Below are positions 1 to 10,768 of a DNA stretch of 64,000 bases, piece by piece. The stretch lies in the NCBI GenBank assembly GCA_000507305.1, contig DF239961.1:181449-245448 (forward strand). Reading direction: 5' to 3'. This DNA comes from Breviolum minutum Mf 1.05b.01 (lineage: Eukaryota > Sar > Dinophyceae > Suessiales > Symbiodiniaceae). The notes under the pieces were generated by a model. It saw nothing but the letters and a program-made list of their open reading frames with translations, was not told the DNA's origin and did no database searches. Each line of letters opens with the position of its first letter. Position 1 is the first letter of the stretch. The position numbers and the translations under genes are program-made.

Positions 1-63
1 CAGGGCTGCAATGTAGGCAGCACGCTCCTGGACATCATCAGTGAACAGCTGTAGCTTGTTTCC
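1..63 (-). CDS. Gene A, candidate exon cut by the left edge
   Basis: After an acceptor reading CATATGAAATCTCAG|GGA the minus strand is open to the window edge and encodes GNKLQLFTDDVQERAAYIA, a helical, charged stretch. It belongs to the run of minus-strand exons that fills the first 32 kb and is the most 3' piece visible. Product unrecognised. Confidence 0.5.
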
Positions 64-270
64 CTGAGATTTCATATGCAACTTGGGCTCAATAGCCAAG
101 GATTCCAACTTAAATTACACTGTGGTGAAAGTAGATGGCGCAACACTAATCGCCAAAAGGTAAGGGGTGATTATTTCACCAACACTACTGGGAGTAGCGA
201 TCGCCATCGATCCTTTCCAGGTGGTATATACCTCCTGGCTCAAGAGTCAACAAACAGTGGATCTGTGGAC

Positions 271-355
271 CTGACATTTTTCTAACATCACTTGGGTCGA
301 CATCACTGCATACATCAAAAACAACCCGCAGTACTTGGAGTCTCCGAAACTGAAT
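271..355 (-). CDS. Gene A, candidate internal exon
   Basis: Flanked by a good acceptor (GATGATTTCACAG|ATT) and donor (ATGTCAG|GTCCAC). The single open frame encodes 28 residues including RRLQVLRVVFDVCSDVDPSD. Mixed hydrophobic and acidic, no recognised motif. 85 nt, typical of the other exons. Confidence 0.55.
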
Positions 356-482
356 CTGTGAAATCATCTTAGCCCAACACTTGGAAAAACGAAACATCCA
401 AAAAAGAAGCACAGACTCTGGCCCAACTTTTGGGAAAATGACTCTCCCTACCCGGTAGGCCCTACCCCCAACTACAAAAAAC

Positions 483-549
483 CCTCCTTCAAGGCCATCC
501 CCCCTAGCAGCTCCAACCTCGCTCTGTGACGTCATGGCTCTCAAGGTCT
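483..549 (-). CDS. Gene A, weak candidate exon
   Basis: GC-rich patch after acceptor CGCTTTTCAG|AGACC; frame encodes ETLRAMTSQSEVGAARGDG. The phase does not match the exon at 1635-1733 directly, so either another exon lies between or this one is wrong. Confidence 0.35.
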
Positions 550-900
550 CTGAAAAGCGACCTTCCAACAAGGCCTCACGTCACGGAAGGGAGCTGCACA
601 TGTTGACAGGTTCTTTTTCGGGGCCCACAAACAACAATTTCCCATATGATTCCGGTTGGTTCACCCAAAAAAGACTGTTACTTTCGTGCAGTTTTTTTTG
701 CCTTAGAGCATTTCCTTTGCAACTATCTTTACTCAAATCCTACAAACATATACAAAAAAGTCATTATATGACCAACCCAAACTCAATGTACTATTATGGG
801 CATAATCACTCAAAAATTGTCATACATGTGTATTGTGTATTGTTTGCTTCCCCCGATATGGTTATGTAATTTAATGACCCCCTTGTCCTACCCCCACCCT

Positions 901-1059
901 AGGACCCTTGGTTACAGCAACCGATCCTCCAATGAACCCCAAACTCCACCTCAAGACGTCCCAAGCGTTGATGAAGCTCTGGACTGGGCCCGGGGTCACA
1001 AAAATGTGTGGTATTGGTTGAGCGAATGGGGCTTAGAACTGGATCGTTTGGTAGTATAG
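901..1059 (+). CDS. Possible plus-strand exon ending at a stop
   Basis: A pyrimidine-rich acceptor (TACCCCCACCCTAG|GACC) is followed by an open frame that includes DVPSVDEALDWARGHKNVWY and ends in TAG. It opposes Gene A, so it would be a nested gene. The minus strand also has a readable frame here, so the strand is not settled. Confidence 0.3.
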   Translation, partial: RTLGYSNRSSNEPQTPPQDVPSVDEALDWARGHKNVWYWLSEWGLELDRLVV

Positions 1060-1634
1060 CCGGTACCTGGAAAACCAGTTGCTGTTAATTTCCATCAACT
1101 TTACCCCTAAAACCAGCCACAGTTGCCTAAACAAATGGTACACTATATAGGTTTCCCAGGTATCTATTTATGGTTGGAGCCAATCAATCATCGTATTCTA
1201 TTTCTAATCGAATTGTTGGGTAAATCATCATAGTATCGTATTCTAATCAAATAAGCATATATATTCTAGAATCCGTGATTCTGGTGATTCGCATCATATA
1301 TGATTCTGAAAATCAGTATTCCTGGCCGAAGTTAGGCAAAAAGGACCGGCAGCCAATGCAGATCGAAGCTGCAAATTTTGGCTGTGATGGTAGGTTTGGA
1401 AAGCTTCAAAACGGAATGAAATGAATATAAAAACGGTAGATGTAATGGAAAAAATAGTGACACTTATTCGCAAGTGGAGACAAATGTACAGGAAATTGAA
1501 TCAAACTTGCTTAACAGCCGGAATTCCCTGTGTGTGCCAAGATGCCTATCATCCTTCCTTGTACAAATAACCAATGAGAAATACCGTCAAATCAACTCAA
1601 AAAAGCTACCTTCTGGAGAACGGGCATGTTAAAC

Positions 1635-1733
1635 GGATGTGGTAATGGAATTCCCCTTTTCCAACAAGAAATACGAAGTCCACTTTTTTGTCTTGAGCTC
1701 CAAATACCCAGTGCCTCGTCGCTCCACCAAGGC
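1635..1733 (-). CDS. Gene A, candidate exon with PH-like sequence
   Basis: Acceptor CCCACCCTAAG|GCC and donor ACATCC|GTTTAA bound exactly 33 codons in phase 0. The peptide contains RRGTGYLELKTKKWTSYFLL, which resembles the first two strands of a pleckstrin-homology domain (basic residues, GYL, then KW..YF.L). The upstream exon (2252-2337) ends in phase 0, so the two join in frame. PH identity is a guess from one short stretch; only the N-terminal part of such a domain would be here. Confidence 0.6.
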
Positions 1734-2251
1734 CTTAGGGTGGGGCAAAATGTTGACTTGGATATTTTGCTTCCTTCAATTTGTTTCCATGGTGTCTTTC
1801 CCATCGTGAATTTCCATGGTGTTGTTTGTTTCCAGCGAATCTGATTTACGGTCTCATGGAGCCACAGTAAGCTGAGTCAAACACCAGCAGCTACTTTCTC
1901 CTCAGGGTTTGAAGAAGTGATGCTTGAGAAGTGTCACAAGCACAACGTTCAACTGTTTGTATACAAATTACAATAGATTCAATAGATTGGTATACTGTAT
2001 ATATTGAATATATCATTTATGTACATAAAAGCAAATTTCATGGATTTCTAAGTGTAATTGACCCTCCAAACATGGGAGTGTAGATTAGGTGCCACATCAA
2101 AAAACAACACCAGCCATTTCTCCTGATTGTTTCTGAAGGTCCATGCTTGAAACATGATTGTTGATCAACAATAGAACATGTCAAGTTGCTGTACCTTTGG
2201 AGTAAAATTGCCCCCGGGCCATCTCCAACTGCAGCATTCCGTTCCCCCAAC

Positions 2252-2337
2252 CAAAGTCTCCTGCACTTCTTCCACCTGACGTTCTGCAGCCTCCACCAAA
2301 CGACGTTGCGCCAACTCGCTCTGCTGCTGCACCTCAA
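2252..2337 (-). CDS. Gene A, coiled-coil exon
   Basis: Acceptor GCATCCCACAG|TT and donor GAGACTTTG|GTTGGG enclose 28 codons encoding EVQQQSELAQRRLVEAAERQ and onward, a classic Glu/Gln/Arg heptad pattern. Ends in phase 0, matching the start of the next exon. Confidence 0.7.
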
Positions 2338-2399
2338 CTGTGGGATGCATGACACAGGATGGCACATTTCTATACATTTCTAAGTTAACAATATTCAAT

Positions 2400-2503
2400 A
2401 CTGGTTGATGGTTGAACCACCCATCTGAAAAATATGTTCGTCAAATTGGATCATGTCCCCAAGTAGGGATGAAAATAAAAAATATTTGAAACCACCACCT
2501 AGA
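2400..2503 (+). mobile_element. MITE family 1 copy
   Basis: About 100 bp with ends GGTTGATGGTTGAACCACC and TTGAAACCACCACCTAG as imperfect inverted repeats, and the core ATTGGATCAT...GTAGGG.TGAAAATAAAAAATA shared with eight other copies in this window. Confidence 0.75.
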
Positions 2504-2875
2504 ATATTTCCAAATAGTTCAAGAACCACATTCAAATAGCCCGCTGGAAAAACATTCAAACCCGGGCAAAAATTCAAAATCTGATTTTACATCGGAAGCG
2601 GCTGGGCTACCCAACCGTTTGAATCAGGTGATTGGTCTCCTCACGTTGAGAGTGAACCTGCCCACATGGCAGTGAACTTGAATCTAAACCACCGAAGAAT
2701 CATGCTGCGAAGATTACCTTTTCTTGGGTTAAATCACACCCCCAACGCACCACAAATTTAAGCCAAATGTAGGTAATAAATATTCCACTTTGAGCATACG
2801 AGTATGGGAAACGAATGTGCTTCATGTGTTTTCCGTCACGAATAACACTCTCACACATATCATGTCTGTCAACAC

Positions 2876-2916
2876 CCCCATGCTCTCAAGGCCTGCGCTT
2901 GCAATGTTGCTTGCGC
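2876..2916 (-). CDS. Gene A, small coiled-coil-like exon
   Basis: Acceptor AACCGGTGCAG|GCGC; encodes AQATLQAQALRAWG before a donor GGGG|GTGTTG. Ala/Gln-rich helix like its neighbours. Phase relation to the next exon is not settled. Confidence 0.45.
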
Positions 2917-2975
2917 CTGCACCGGTTTAAGAAAGCGATGGGTTTTTTGATCATGAAAGCCTGCATGAAGTCATA

Positions 2976-3075
2976 ACTGGTTGGTGGTTTCAACCCCTTT
3001 GAAAAATATTAGTCAAAATGGGAATCTTCCCCAATTTTCGGGGTGAAAATAAAAATATTTGAAACCACCACCCAG
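2976..3075 (+). mobile_element. MITE family 1 copy
   Basis: Well-preserved copy: TGGTTGGTGGTTTCAACC at one end and TTGAAACCACCACCCAG at the other, with the shared CCCCAATTTTCGGGGTGAAA core. Confidence 0.8.
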
Positions 3076-3174
3076 ATATATATGGGGGAATTTTGGCTAC
3101 TGAACTGCAGAAGTTCGGAAAGTTCTTCCAGCTCACAGCGGTGATGTGTATCCCAATAGCTTGATTTATGGCAC

Positions 3175-3252
3175 CTCAGTTGGGACTCCACCTCAGTGAC
3201 CGACCTCTGTTGGGACTCTACATGAAACCAGGAATCCCAAACAGATGGGTTT
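3175..3252 (-). CDS. Gene A, candidate exon
   Basis: Acceptor GGAGCCTAAAAG|A and donor CAACTGAG|GTGCCA. Encodes NPSVWDSWFHVESQQRSVTE then VESQLR. A short internal duplication (GAGTCCCAAC.GAGGT twice) is visible in the DNA. Confidence 0.5.
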
Positions 3253-3458
3253 CTTTTAGGCTCCAAAGGTTGTATTTTCCGAAAAACAATATATATATAT
3301 ATATATATATCATCCTAGTCCATCAGCTACCCTAGTTAGTAACCGTAACCTTGTATCAACAGGTCCAATAAAAACAGTGACTGGACCTCCCAAGTACAAT
3401 TATCTGGATGGAAATCTTGGATCTCGAAAACTCCACTTCTAGAATTCCACGACCCGAC

Positions 3459-3488
3459 CTGTGCCAAGGCCAAGGATTGCTCCTGCGC
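3459..3488 (-). CDS. Gene A, 30-nt exon
   Basis: Exactly ten codons, AQEQSLALAQ, between TTCTCAAG|GCG and GCACAG|GTCGGG, phase 0 at both ends. Same helical composition as neighbours. Confidence 0.5.
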
Positions 3489-3930
3489 CTTGAGAACATC
3501 ACTCGATAGACTTGTGTAGGAGATGGCTTGAAAAACAAAGGCTACTACCAAACTTAAAGGCGGCTTTACTGGGAGTATCTGCCAACTTTTGTGAACCAAA
3601 ACTTTTTGGATTGGAGTCTCGGGGGTCTCATTGGATTTTTGCAATTCTGGTGGATTCATCAAGGGAGTGCCAATGGGCAGCTGACAAGCCTGGATGTCCC
3701 GGCATTATGGAACATGGATGAACATGGTATCTCTACTTACTGCACATTTGAATCTACAAGCAATCCTCCGCAAAATTCTGTGCACATGCCATGGAAAATG
3801 GAATGAGCTACCCCTAAAACAAAAGACGTAAACAGTAAAACAAGATAATAATAATGAAAGCCAATGGCAGACTCTTAAATGTTGGTATCTTACTACTCGA
3901 GAAACCTGTGCAACGTCTATGTCTCACAAC

Positions 3931-3998
3931 CCCCAGTGGCCTTTTGCTGCAAGTCTGCTAAATGCTTCACCTGCTGCTGGGCCAGGAGGAAGACATGT
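3931..3998 (-). CDS. Gene A, coiled-coil exon
   Basis: Acceptor CTGCAATAACAG|A and donor CTGGGG|GTTGTG. Encodes HVFLLAQQQVKHLADLQQKA, an amphipathic heptad stretch. One nucleotide hangs over at each end. Confidence 0.6.
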
Positions 3999-4258
3999 CT
4001 GTTATTGCAGAAGGATGGGTTTTTTGTGGTTGGCAAAGCCGGAGGGGTGTGTTTGTATGAATATATAACTTACAAAATGATGGGTAATGATTTTGCAGCA
4101 TAGTGAATCAGTTCATGTTTCATCACCAACCGATAGTTCTAGTCAAAAAGTCCAATATGGAAAAAAGTCGCCCGTTTTTCAGAGGTGTTTTCCAGTAGTT
4201 GGAGATATAGTATGCTCAATTGGCTGGGCCTCATTGTAAGAAGAAAACACCATGAGAC

Positions 4259-4297
4259 CTCAGATGCTTTCTTGGCCAGAGCCAGCATCCGCAGATG
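4259..4297 (-). CDS. Gene A, 39-nt exon
   Basis: Thirteen codons, HLRMLALAKKASE, between CCATCAATAG|CAT and ATCTGAG|GTCTCA, phase 0 at both ends. Amphipathic helix. Confidence 0.55.
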
Positions 4298-4592
4298 CTA
4301 TTGATGGAACCCCACACTTCGTGATCATAATTCACAAGTTGCTGATTACCCTTTCCCCCACAATCATGGAAGTGGAAAATTACCCAAATTTACCGGAAAC
4401 TGACCCATGTTTCACTTCCCTGATTATGGGAGCAAAAAAGCACATGCACGTACCCGTAAATATTTACATGTATCTGCTTACGGTGTATAATCATAATATA
4501 ATGTATTATGATATATGTAGATGCTACATCATACTAATCAGATTTGCCACATACGTTCCCTGAGAGGTTGTTGTGCTGGTGGAAGCATTGAC

Positions 4593-4666
4593 AATTGAGG
4601 TCGTCTGCTGCAATGCTGAGCAATAAGTTGCGAAGCTCTTCTTGAATCATTTCACGGGTGGTTGGT
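4593..4666 (-). CDS. Gene A, candidate helical exon
   Basis: After acceptor CAATCACTAG|A the frame encodes PTTREMIQEELRNLLLSIAA. The 3' boundary (AATT|GTCAAT) is uncertain. Confidence 0.5.
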
Positions 4667-4745
4667 CTAGTGATTGGCCAATTATTAGTTTCCTTCCCAA
4701 TTTGGAGACCTTCATGCCCTACCCATGGGCTGATGGCAACCATAC

Positions 4746-4817
4746 CACTTTGGGACGAAGTCGAAAATCTTGATCGCTCGCCTGCGTTCGTGCTTCGGCT
4801 TGGCTCGCCGCCAAAGC
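4746..4817 (-). CDS. Gene A, Ala-rich helical exon
   Basis: GC-rich 72-nt exon of 24 codons: ALAASQAEARTQASDQDF then a basic tail, between CATGCCGAG|GCT and AAAGTG|GTATGG, phase 0 at both ends. Reads as a continuous helix. Confidence 0.6.
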
Positions 4818-5365
4818 CTCGGCATGAATCCAAACACGAATGGTTCAAGTGGGTTCTAACCACAACAAACAAACCAACAGAAAAATATGGTTTGGAAAGT
4901 GGTGGTAGGTTTAACCCACAGCTAGCAAAACAATTTTGTATAGTACAATACAGTACACCTGATAATGAACCGCATCTTCACCACAAAAGTGGTCTTGCAA
5001 AACAGCCTACGAAACTTGTTTTCTCTTCGGAAGTGAACTTGATGAAATGCTGAAATGCTCTGGCGGATCAAACATAACTGGCGGATCTATTCACACAAGT
5101 CAGCTGGTTTGAATTGGATTTGGACATATTGCAAACTTGGCCAAGAAATCCAAGAAGCAGGTGGCACACGAAAGACATGTAATGACAACAGTTGTCTGGT
5201 TGGTGGAAAGGTGTATCTCACTTATCTTTGCCGTGTTTTTGCGATGCTTTTGGCATTACCATTTTATCCCCAGCTCCAAACAATTCCCATCCATTCAGCG
5301 GAGGATTGGAGAATGGTATTCCTTTCAGAGTCAACATGTGCACCATCTGAAAGGCTTTCTCTAGC

Positions 5366-5460
5366 CCATAGGATCCATGTATGGTATATCTACCTACATT
5401 TGGATGATTTCTATGGTAAATGTAGGTAAATATACCAGTCCCATGGATCCTATGGGTAGC
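5366..5460. repeat. Hairpin-forming repeat, family 8
   Basis: About 40-bp arms: CCCATAGGATCCATG...TATATCTACCTACATTT, then an inverted copy ending in CCATGGATCCTATGGG. A related, more degraded copy lies at 17165-17262. Confidence 0.7.
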
Positions 5461-5501
5461 TTCCAAAAACCAACCACAATTCCACGGAAATGTCATTTTG
5501 C

Positions 5502-5547
5502 CGATGAATTCCCCAGCTTGATCGAAATTTGTAACTCCTCGACTTCC
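5502..5547 (-). CDS. Gene A, coiled-coil exon with possible GC donor
   Basis: Acceptor GTTGATAAG|G followed by EVEELQISIKLGNSS, then TCATCG|GCAAAA as a candidate GC donor. Dinoflagellates are known to use GC donors. The 3' limit is uncertain. Confidence 0.45.
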
Positions 5548-5571
5548 CTTATCAACAAGCGTGGCTTGTAC

Positions 5572-5635
5572 CTCCTGCCTTCTCTCGGGACTCCAGTTCC
5601 TCTTGTTTCTTCAAGAGTTTCTTCCGCAGCCTCTC
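5572..5635 (-). CDS. Gene A, strong coiled-coil exon
   Basis: Near-consensus splice sites (TTATCTTGTCAG|GAG and GCAGGAG|GTACAAG). Encodes ERLRKKLLKKQEELESREKA, heavily charged heptads. One of the clearest exons of the run. Confidence 0.75.
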
Positions 5636-6446
5636 CTGACAAGATAACATGGATGTTTGAGGTGGAGATAAAGGAAAAACATCAACAAATGCAGCTGTGA
5701 TTTTGAAAATGATGCTCATTGTGATATATATCATTGAAATGTAAGGTGATGACTTATTCAAGTTGTCCTGAGTTTCATTGATGTGTTGCTGTACTACTTT
5801 TCCAAAAACAACTCAAAACCATATTGCTTTCAGTCATTTCCAAGCACAATTGTGATATGGTTTGAGAACGCCCAACTCACATCCACTTCAGGTGTTTGAG
5901 TTTCATGTCAATTCTTCCACCTGATACTCCAACCGATGAAACCATCGAAGAATTTGGGTTTTAACTTGCGGAATGGCACACTCACCTTAAATGATATATT
6001 CATCCCTCAAAAGTGTTCAACTTCACCCTTAAGATGATCAATGTAGGTGGTTCACTATTCTATGCAACTCCTAAAGTGATATCAGGTCTTTTCTTTGATT
6101 TTGGGAAACCCTGGGTTTCTTAGGATAGCAAACTTATTTGACCTCCGAAACCGGCTTCCATGACCAATTCACCAGTGATTCAGGAAACATGCCTGTTTTA
6201 ATTGGATTCAATTTTGTGATACATTCAGCCATACAAACATAACTCAAACCATACAACAAGGTACCAATTAGTACATAAGCAATGGTGAATAAATCTCAAC
6301 AAATCTCCATGAACCTCAACAAATCTCAACTAATTATGATGTACCAATGGTACCAATGTTAACTGTTTAAACATCTGAATTACCAAAAAAAAGGTCGTTT
6401 GGGGGCCCTCAACTTCCCTCCCCTTTTATCGAGGGAAAAAAAACAC

Positions 6447-6500
6447 CTCTGCTTCGACCACCGCAGGTCCAGGACCATCATAAGGTGGTGGCGGTCCAAC
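6447..6500 (-). CDS. Gene A, Pro-rich exon
   Basis: 18 codons VGPPPPYDGPGPAVVEAE between AATCCGTCGCAG|GTT and GAAGCAGAG|GTGTTT, phase 0 at both ends. Resembles the PPPPYE exon at 7205-7249, suggesting an internal Pro-rich repeat in the protein. Confidence 0.7.
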
Positions 6501-6843
6501 CTGCGACGGATTCACGTGTGGGTGGGTTTTCCCCGATATTTCCACACCACATTTTCGTGGCAAGGAATATACAGTATCCTATGTATATAGATGTATAATA
6601 TGTGTATATATATTCAGATATATATATATATAGATATATATTCACATAAATACTTGTATATATATACACCTGTACTGTTGGGGTGTAAGAAAGAGTGTCT
6701 GGGTGCACCATGTCCAAATTGTTCGGATCACTGATTGAAACGCTCCAAAACATCACATATACGTAAAGATATGAACCCATGGATGATGGTGGTGCTTATA
6801 TACAATATGACAATATGTAATAAAAACTCATTTCTATACTTAC

Positions 6844-6874
6844 ATTGTCGTGGTCCTGCACGTACAAACGTCAC
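6844..6874 (-). CDS. Gene A, 31-nt exon
   Basis: VTFVRAGPRQ between TGGCCTGCAG|GTG and a consensus donor CGACAAT|GTAAGTA. A further acceptor at about 6969 (ATTATGCAG|GAG) may mark another exon just upstream. Confidence 0.5.
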
Positions 6875-7204
6875 CTGCAGGCCATTGGTGTGGCTAAAGC
6901 AAAATAATAGTAGCGAGTCACAGAGTGCATCATGTCTCTCATTGCTCAATCCGTCGCTGTTCTCCTGCATAATCTCAGACTGTCAAAAATGCAAAGAACT
7001 GACTCTGTGACTTGCAGAGACTGTTTTTGTTATGCTTTTGCAGTCTCTCATGATAAAAGAACACTTGTTGATAAACAGGTACAGAAGATTAAGATGATTA
7101 AGATCTCCTTGAACTCGAGACTCAACAGTATCGTGAGTATTGATCTCTACCTAGATGATCCCCTTGATGCCCATCAATTGGCTCATGCTCCCAATGCTTG
7201 CCAC

Positions 7205-7249
7205 CTCATAGGGTGGCGGTGGCCGACCCACTCGGCGTCCATAGGTGTC
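7205..7249 (-). CDS. Gene A, Pro-rich exon
   Basis: Fifteen codons DTYGRRVGRPPPPYE between TTCAAATGCAG|GAC and CTATGAG|GTGGCA, phase 0 at both ends. Confidence 0.65.
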
Positions 7250-7612
7250 CTGCATTTGAAGCCATGCACGTTAACAAACGTTGAGGAACGAGCACCCATC
7301 ATTAGTAGACTAGAATGAAATGTCTACAGTATCTGAGTCTCATATATGCTAAGATTTGCTTAGAAACCTAGGGGTAGCTCCAAATTGCTCACTACGAAGG
7401 GATCTTAGATGCCCCTGAAACCAAACATAAGAGGCATCCACATGAGCCGTGAAAAAAAAAAACTGCGGGGTGCACACAAGAACTATGTTGAAAATACATC
7501 CAGCATAATTAATCATAATGAATTGCCGGACTTTGTTGGTGGGTTTAAAACACAATCACTTAGCAACTCCTACACAATCAAATGAACGGCACTACCAAAT
7601 GAACGGCACTAC

Positions 7613-7661
7613 CCCCTCGGTCACCCTCCTCATCCATTGGTGCTGGACGTGGACGGCGCAC
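7613..7661 (-). CDS. Gene A, Pro/Arg-rich exon
   Basis: VRRPRPAPMDEEGDRG between GCCTTTCACATAG|GTG and CGAGGGG|GTAGTG. Composition matches the RG/PPPP exons on either side. Confidence 0.65.
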
Positions 7662-7864
7662 CTATGTGAAAGGCAGTGGACTAAAATACGTGTCGAGGGA
7701 AAGCAATGTGGTAAACAAAAAAAACATGAGCAACTTTCTCAATCCTTCACTACCTCGCATTTGTTTAATCATACAACATAACTCAATCTAAGTTGGGCTG
7801 TAGATTCCTTTCAAATTCACTATTTCACTGGTGCTATTCATGGTTTTGAACCTGGTAGATACAC

Positions 7865-7975
7865 CACTAGTTGGTGGTTGAACCAATTTGAAAAACAAGC
7901 TCAAGTCAAATTGGATCATTTCCTCACAAATCGCGATGAACATGTTTTTAAAAAAAACAATGAAACCACAACCGA
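7865..7975 (+). mobile_element. MITE family 1, degraded copy
   Basis: Left end ACTAGTTGGTGGTTGAACC and AAATTGGATCATTTCC core are clear; the right end is decayed to AATGAAACCACAACC. Confidence 0.6.
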
Positions 7976-8369
7976 GCACCGAGTCACTTCTGTACACCTA
8001 CACAACCCTGTATGGCCTCGAGATTTTGTTTTCAATGGCTCGGAAAGGAATGTTGGCTTCGATCATGTGGCTGGACGACTTCATGAATTAAACAAAGCTT
8101 TTTTTGGCTTCCTTCGTATCCAGCAGCAAGCAAACTAACACAAAAACGAATCTTGAACTTGAAAAATCCTCTAGAATACTTCGTTTTTGAAAATTTTTGG
8201 GTTAACTGGTGACATGGAATGAATATAATCAATGAAGGGATAAATTTGTGTACCCCGTTAGGGGTTGAATCTTATAAGGTCCTCTTCACTTCATCACTGA
8301 AGGGTAGAATTACCACTCCATGTCCATCTTGATGTAGATTTTACAAAAAATCAAGTTTTCATATAATGA

Positions 8370-8430
8370 CTGGATCCTTAATTAAAATGGGTTTATTATA
8401 AATAAATAATACCCAACATAACTGGGTAGT
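8370..8430. repeat. AT-rich repeat, family 7
   Basis: GGATCCTTAATTAAAATGGGTT...CATAACTGGGTAGT; the same opening and the same ACTGGGTAGT close recur near 18350, 42588 and 48270. Confidence 0.5.
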
Positions 8431-8453
8431 TGTTTGGAGTGATCCCCAACACC

Positions 8454-8527
8454 AAATTCCCTCCACCCACTCTGAGGGTTTCGTCCTTGGGAGCCAAAAG
8501 AGATCCTATTTCGCTTCCGCCCACGAC
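8454..8527 (-). CDS. Gene A, RG-rich exon
   Basis: Acceptor CCATTTTTCGCAG|GT and donor near GAATTTG|GTGTTG. Encodes RGRKRNRISFGSQGRNPQSG, a basic RG-type low-complexity stretch often found in RNA-binding proteins; function not shown. Confidence 0.65.
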
Positions 8528-9030
8528 CTGCGAAAAATGGATGTTTCCAGTGATTTCTCAATGACGGATCGGCTGGGAATATTACGGGTGATTTCCCATT
8601 GGTTGTTGTTTGTCTTTGGAAATGTGCCCACTTTTTTCCCACATACAAGTCCATTTGACCCATATTTGTCCAATTTCTTTGATTCAAGACAAACTTGGAA
8701 GCCTAAGAAGCAACAAATCTGTGGAATAAAATGGTTGGACAATGACGACACGCCCTCATCTTGATCATTGACGGGGTTGGGTCACCATCTGCCACAGCTG
8801 ACATGCACATAGGTGACACAAAAGGTTTGATACAACAAACAAGTACCGATGTTTCATGTCGTGTATGGCACAATTCACAACACATCCACCAAGCGCTTCT
8901 GTGTTCAAGTCACAATCATCCAGCAACCCTCATCAATCTGTGTTGCCAGTCAATCCATATCTTATACAGTAATCAATACAGCATCTGTCCAAAAAATACT
9001 GGCTTGGTTTGGAACTCCAAATGTATGCAC

Positions 9031-9116
9031 TCTCTATTGCTTCATCAAAGTTTGCCTCTGCAGGCTCTTGATATGCTGGCGGTTTGCTCATTTCGTCGAT
9101 GACGTCCAAGATGAGC
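9031..9116 (-). CDS. Gene A, acidic exon
   Basis: After acceptor AAACGCCAAG|G the frame encodes LILDVIDEMSKPPAYQEPAE then ANFDEAIES. The donor is probably GAGA|GTGCAT. Strongly coding-like, no recognised domain. Confidence 0.65.
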
Positions 9117-9199
9117 CTTGGCGTTTAAACACAATCAGAAGACTGATGTTCAGACTGGCCCAGACAAAAGTGGTCATTATATTTTACCAACCCAAATTA

Positions 9200-9282
9200 C
9201 AGGGAAATCCCTCAAATTTGCCAATCACTTTAGCGTCAAGTTTGATTCCCCTCTTAAATGGGTGGCATGTATATAATGACCA
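9200..9282 (+). repeat. Dispersed repeat, family 5
   Basis: GGGAAATCCCTCAAATTTGCC...TTTGATTCCCC...AAATGGG...TAATGACC; at least four other copies in the window (17379, 40449, 41932, 47685). No clear terminal inverted repeat. Confidence 0.7.
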
Positions 9283-9363
9283 ATTGTAGAAAAAACATGT
9301 TTAACTAATCTTGAATCTGCGAGATTCATCAAAATGCAACTACTATCACGGAGCCATCACTAC

Positions 9364-9428
9364 CTGCCCGTCCAACCAGGTTTCCCCAACCCACGCAGTG
9401 GACGCTGACTCGGTTGCCTTCCATGGAC
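9364..9428 (-). CDS. Gene A, candidate exon
   Basis: 65 nt between a pyrimidine-rich acceptor (TTTCTTTTCAAG|G) and donor ACGGGCAG|GTAGTG. The best frame encodes MEGNRVSVHCVGWGNLVGRA; another frame is open but Pro/Arg-rich. Confidence 0.65.
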
Positions 9429-9896
9429 CTTGAAAAGAAAGTCGTTTGAAATTGTTTGGAAAGAACTATATGGATGTTTAGTGGGGGTTATGACTCAGTT
9501 GAAAAAGTCACATGAAAAGATTGAAAGAATACAAAATTTTCAGAACCACTTTGAATCCCCTTAATTGTTGTAAAGACTATGTAAAGACTTATAGGTTGAT
9601 TGGGCAATCTGCTCGGGGATCCACGTGCTACTTCTAGGTGTCCGCGTGCAAGGCCATCCGCCACTTGCCATGGTTTTGGGATGTTTGGGACCTGGTGGTT
9701 TTGGAATATATAGCACAAGTCCTTCATCAAAAGAACTATATATCAATTTGAAATACATCATAACTATGTTACATAAGTATGATACTATACTATATAGTAC
9801 GTATGATAGTCACTGCAGCGATATTTGCGGGATGTCTAGAACTATCCAGACCACGAAGGCAAACCATCAGACAGCTGATGGCAACAACGAGACTAC

Positions 9897-9977
9897 CAGG
9901 CCTGCTCTGGAGGATCCCTGGGAATTGTTGAGTCCATGGTTGATGTGTGGGACGGAAAGATGCATCATCTGTGGTCC
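9897..9977 (-). CDS. Gene A, candidate exon
   Basis: Acceptor TTTTCCAATACAG|GG; frame encodes TTDDASFRPTHQPWTQQFPG then ILQSRP; donor GGCCTG|GTAGTC. A GC donor four bases upstream is an alternative. Confidence 0.5.
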
Positions 9978-10202
9978 CTGTATTGGAAAACCCAAATCTT
10001 TTTTGGACCCAACTGCTTTAGTTTCTGTAGTTTCTGAAAGACATGAAAGCTTTGGGTACCAAGTAATGCATGCTTTCAAACAATTGTACAATCATATTGT
10101 GGTAATTTAATGTAAGCAAGTACCAATTACAGTCGGCCTGAGGCCTTTGAGAACACAAGCCTGTCATAGTGTGCCAACAGCATCTCATGATAGTGCCATC
10201 AC

Positions 10203-10267
10203 GGCATCCCACTTTTCTTCCGAATGTCCGCAATCTTTCCCTCGTGCCAAAATCTGGCTTCAGTCCC
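10203..10267 (-). CDS. Gene A, candidate exon
   Basis: GCATTCAGCAG|GGG ... GGGATGCC|GTGATG bounds 21 codons plus two bases. Encodes TEARFWHEGKIADIRKKSGM. Basic, amphipathic; KH-like features are suggestive only. Confidence 0.65.
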
Positions 10268-10482
10268 CTGCTGAATGCCAAAACTGGTGCCTGTTGTCAC
10301 GGACAGAGTGGATGCTAGTACTGTGGTGGTAGTAGTTGTAGCGCATCCGACACCAAACACTCCGGGTGGCATGGTTCCGTGCAGCTATGCAATTGCCGGC
10401 CCACGGGCAATCATGCTGTTACCATGTGGTCAAAATTACATTCTTTACATGTGTGCACTGACTGACTGTCCAGTGATCACCT

Positions 10483-10665
10483 CTGCACTGCAGCACTGTG
10501 TGACTCGAAGCGACCACCATTGTCCAAATGCTGCAAGGGACCCAGTGCCCTGGACAGTTTCAAATGCACCACAATGAGCGCGTATGGACTGCATGTCCAC
10601 CGATGATCCAAGTCCACACCAGTGTCACAAATCTTGCAATGGCAGCTTCTGGGAAACCGTCGAAC
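10483..10665 (-). CDS. Gene A, candidate exon, frame uncertain
   Basis: After acceptor CTTGCCGTGCCAG|GTT two frames look real: a short one (FDGFPEAAIARFVTL to donor ACACTG|GTGTGG) and a long one with CHCKICD (C-x-C-x2-C). The long frame runs to about 10483. Confidence 0.45.
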
Positions 10666-10768
10666 CTGGCACGGCAAGTAGAACAAACGTCTTTTTATAG
10701 TCGCCCAAGCAGAGCTAATAAACAGAAACCACAATCCACCATCTGCTGTTCAATCGAAACTTTCTGAC

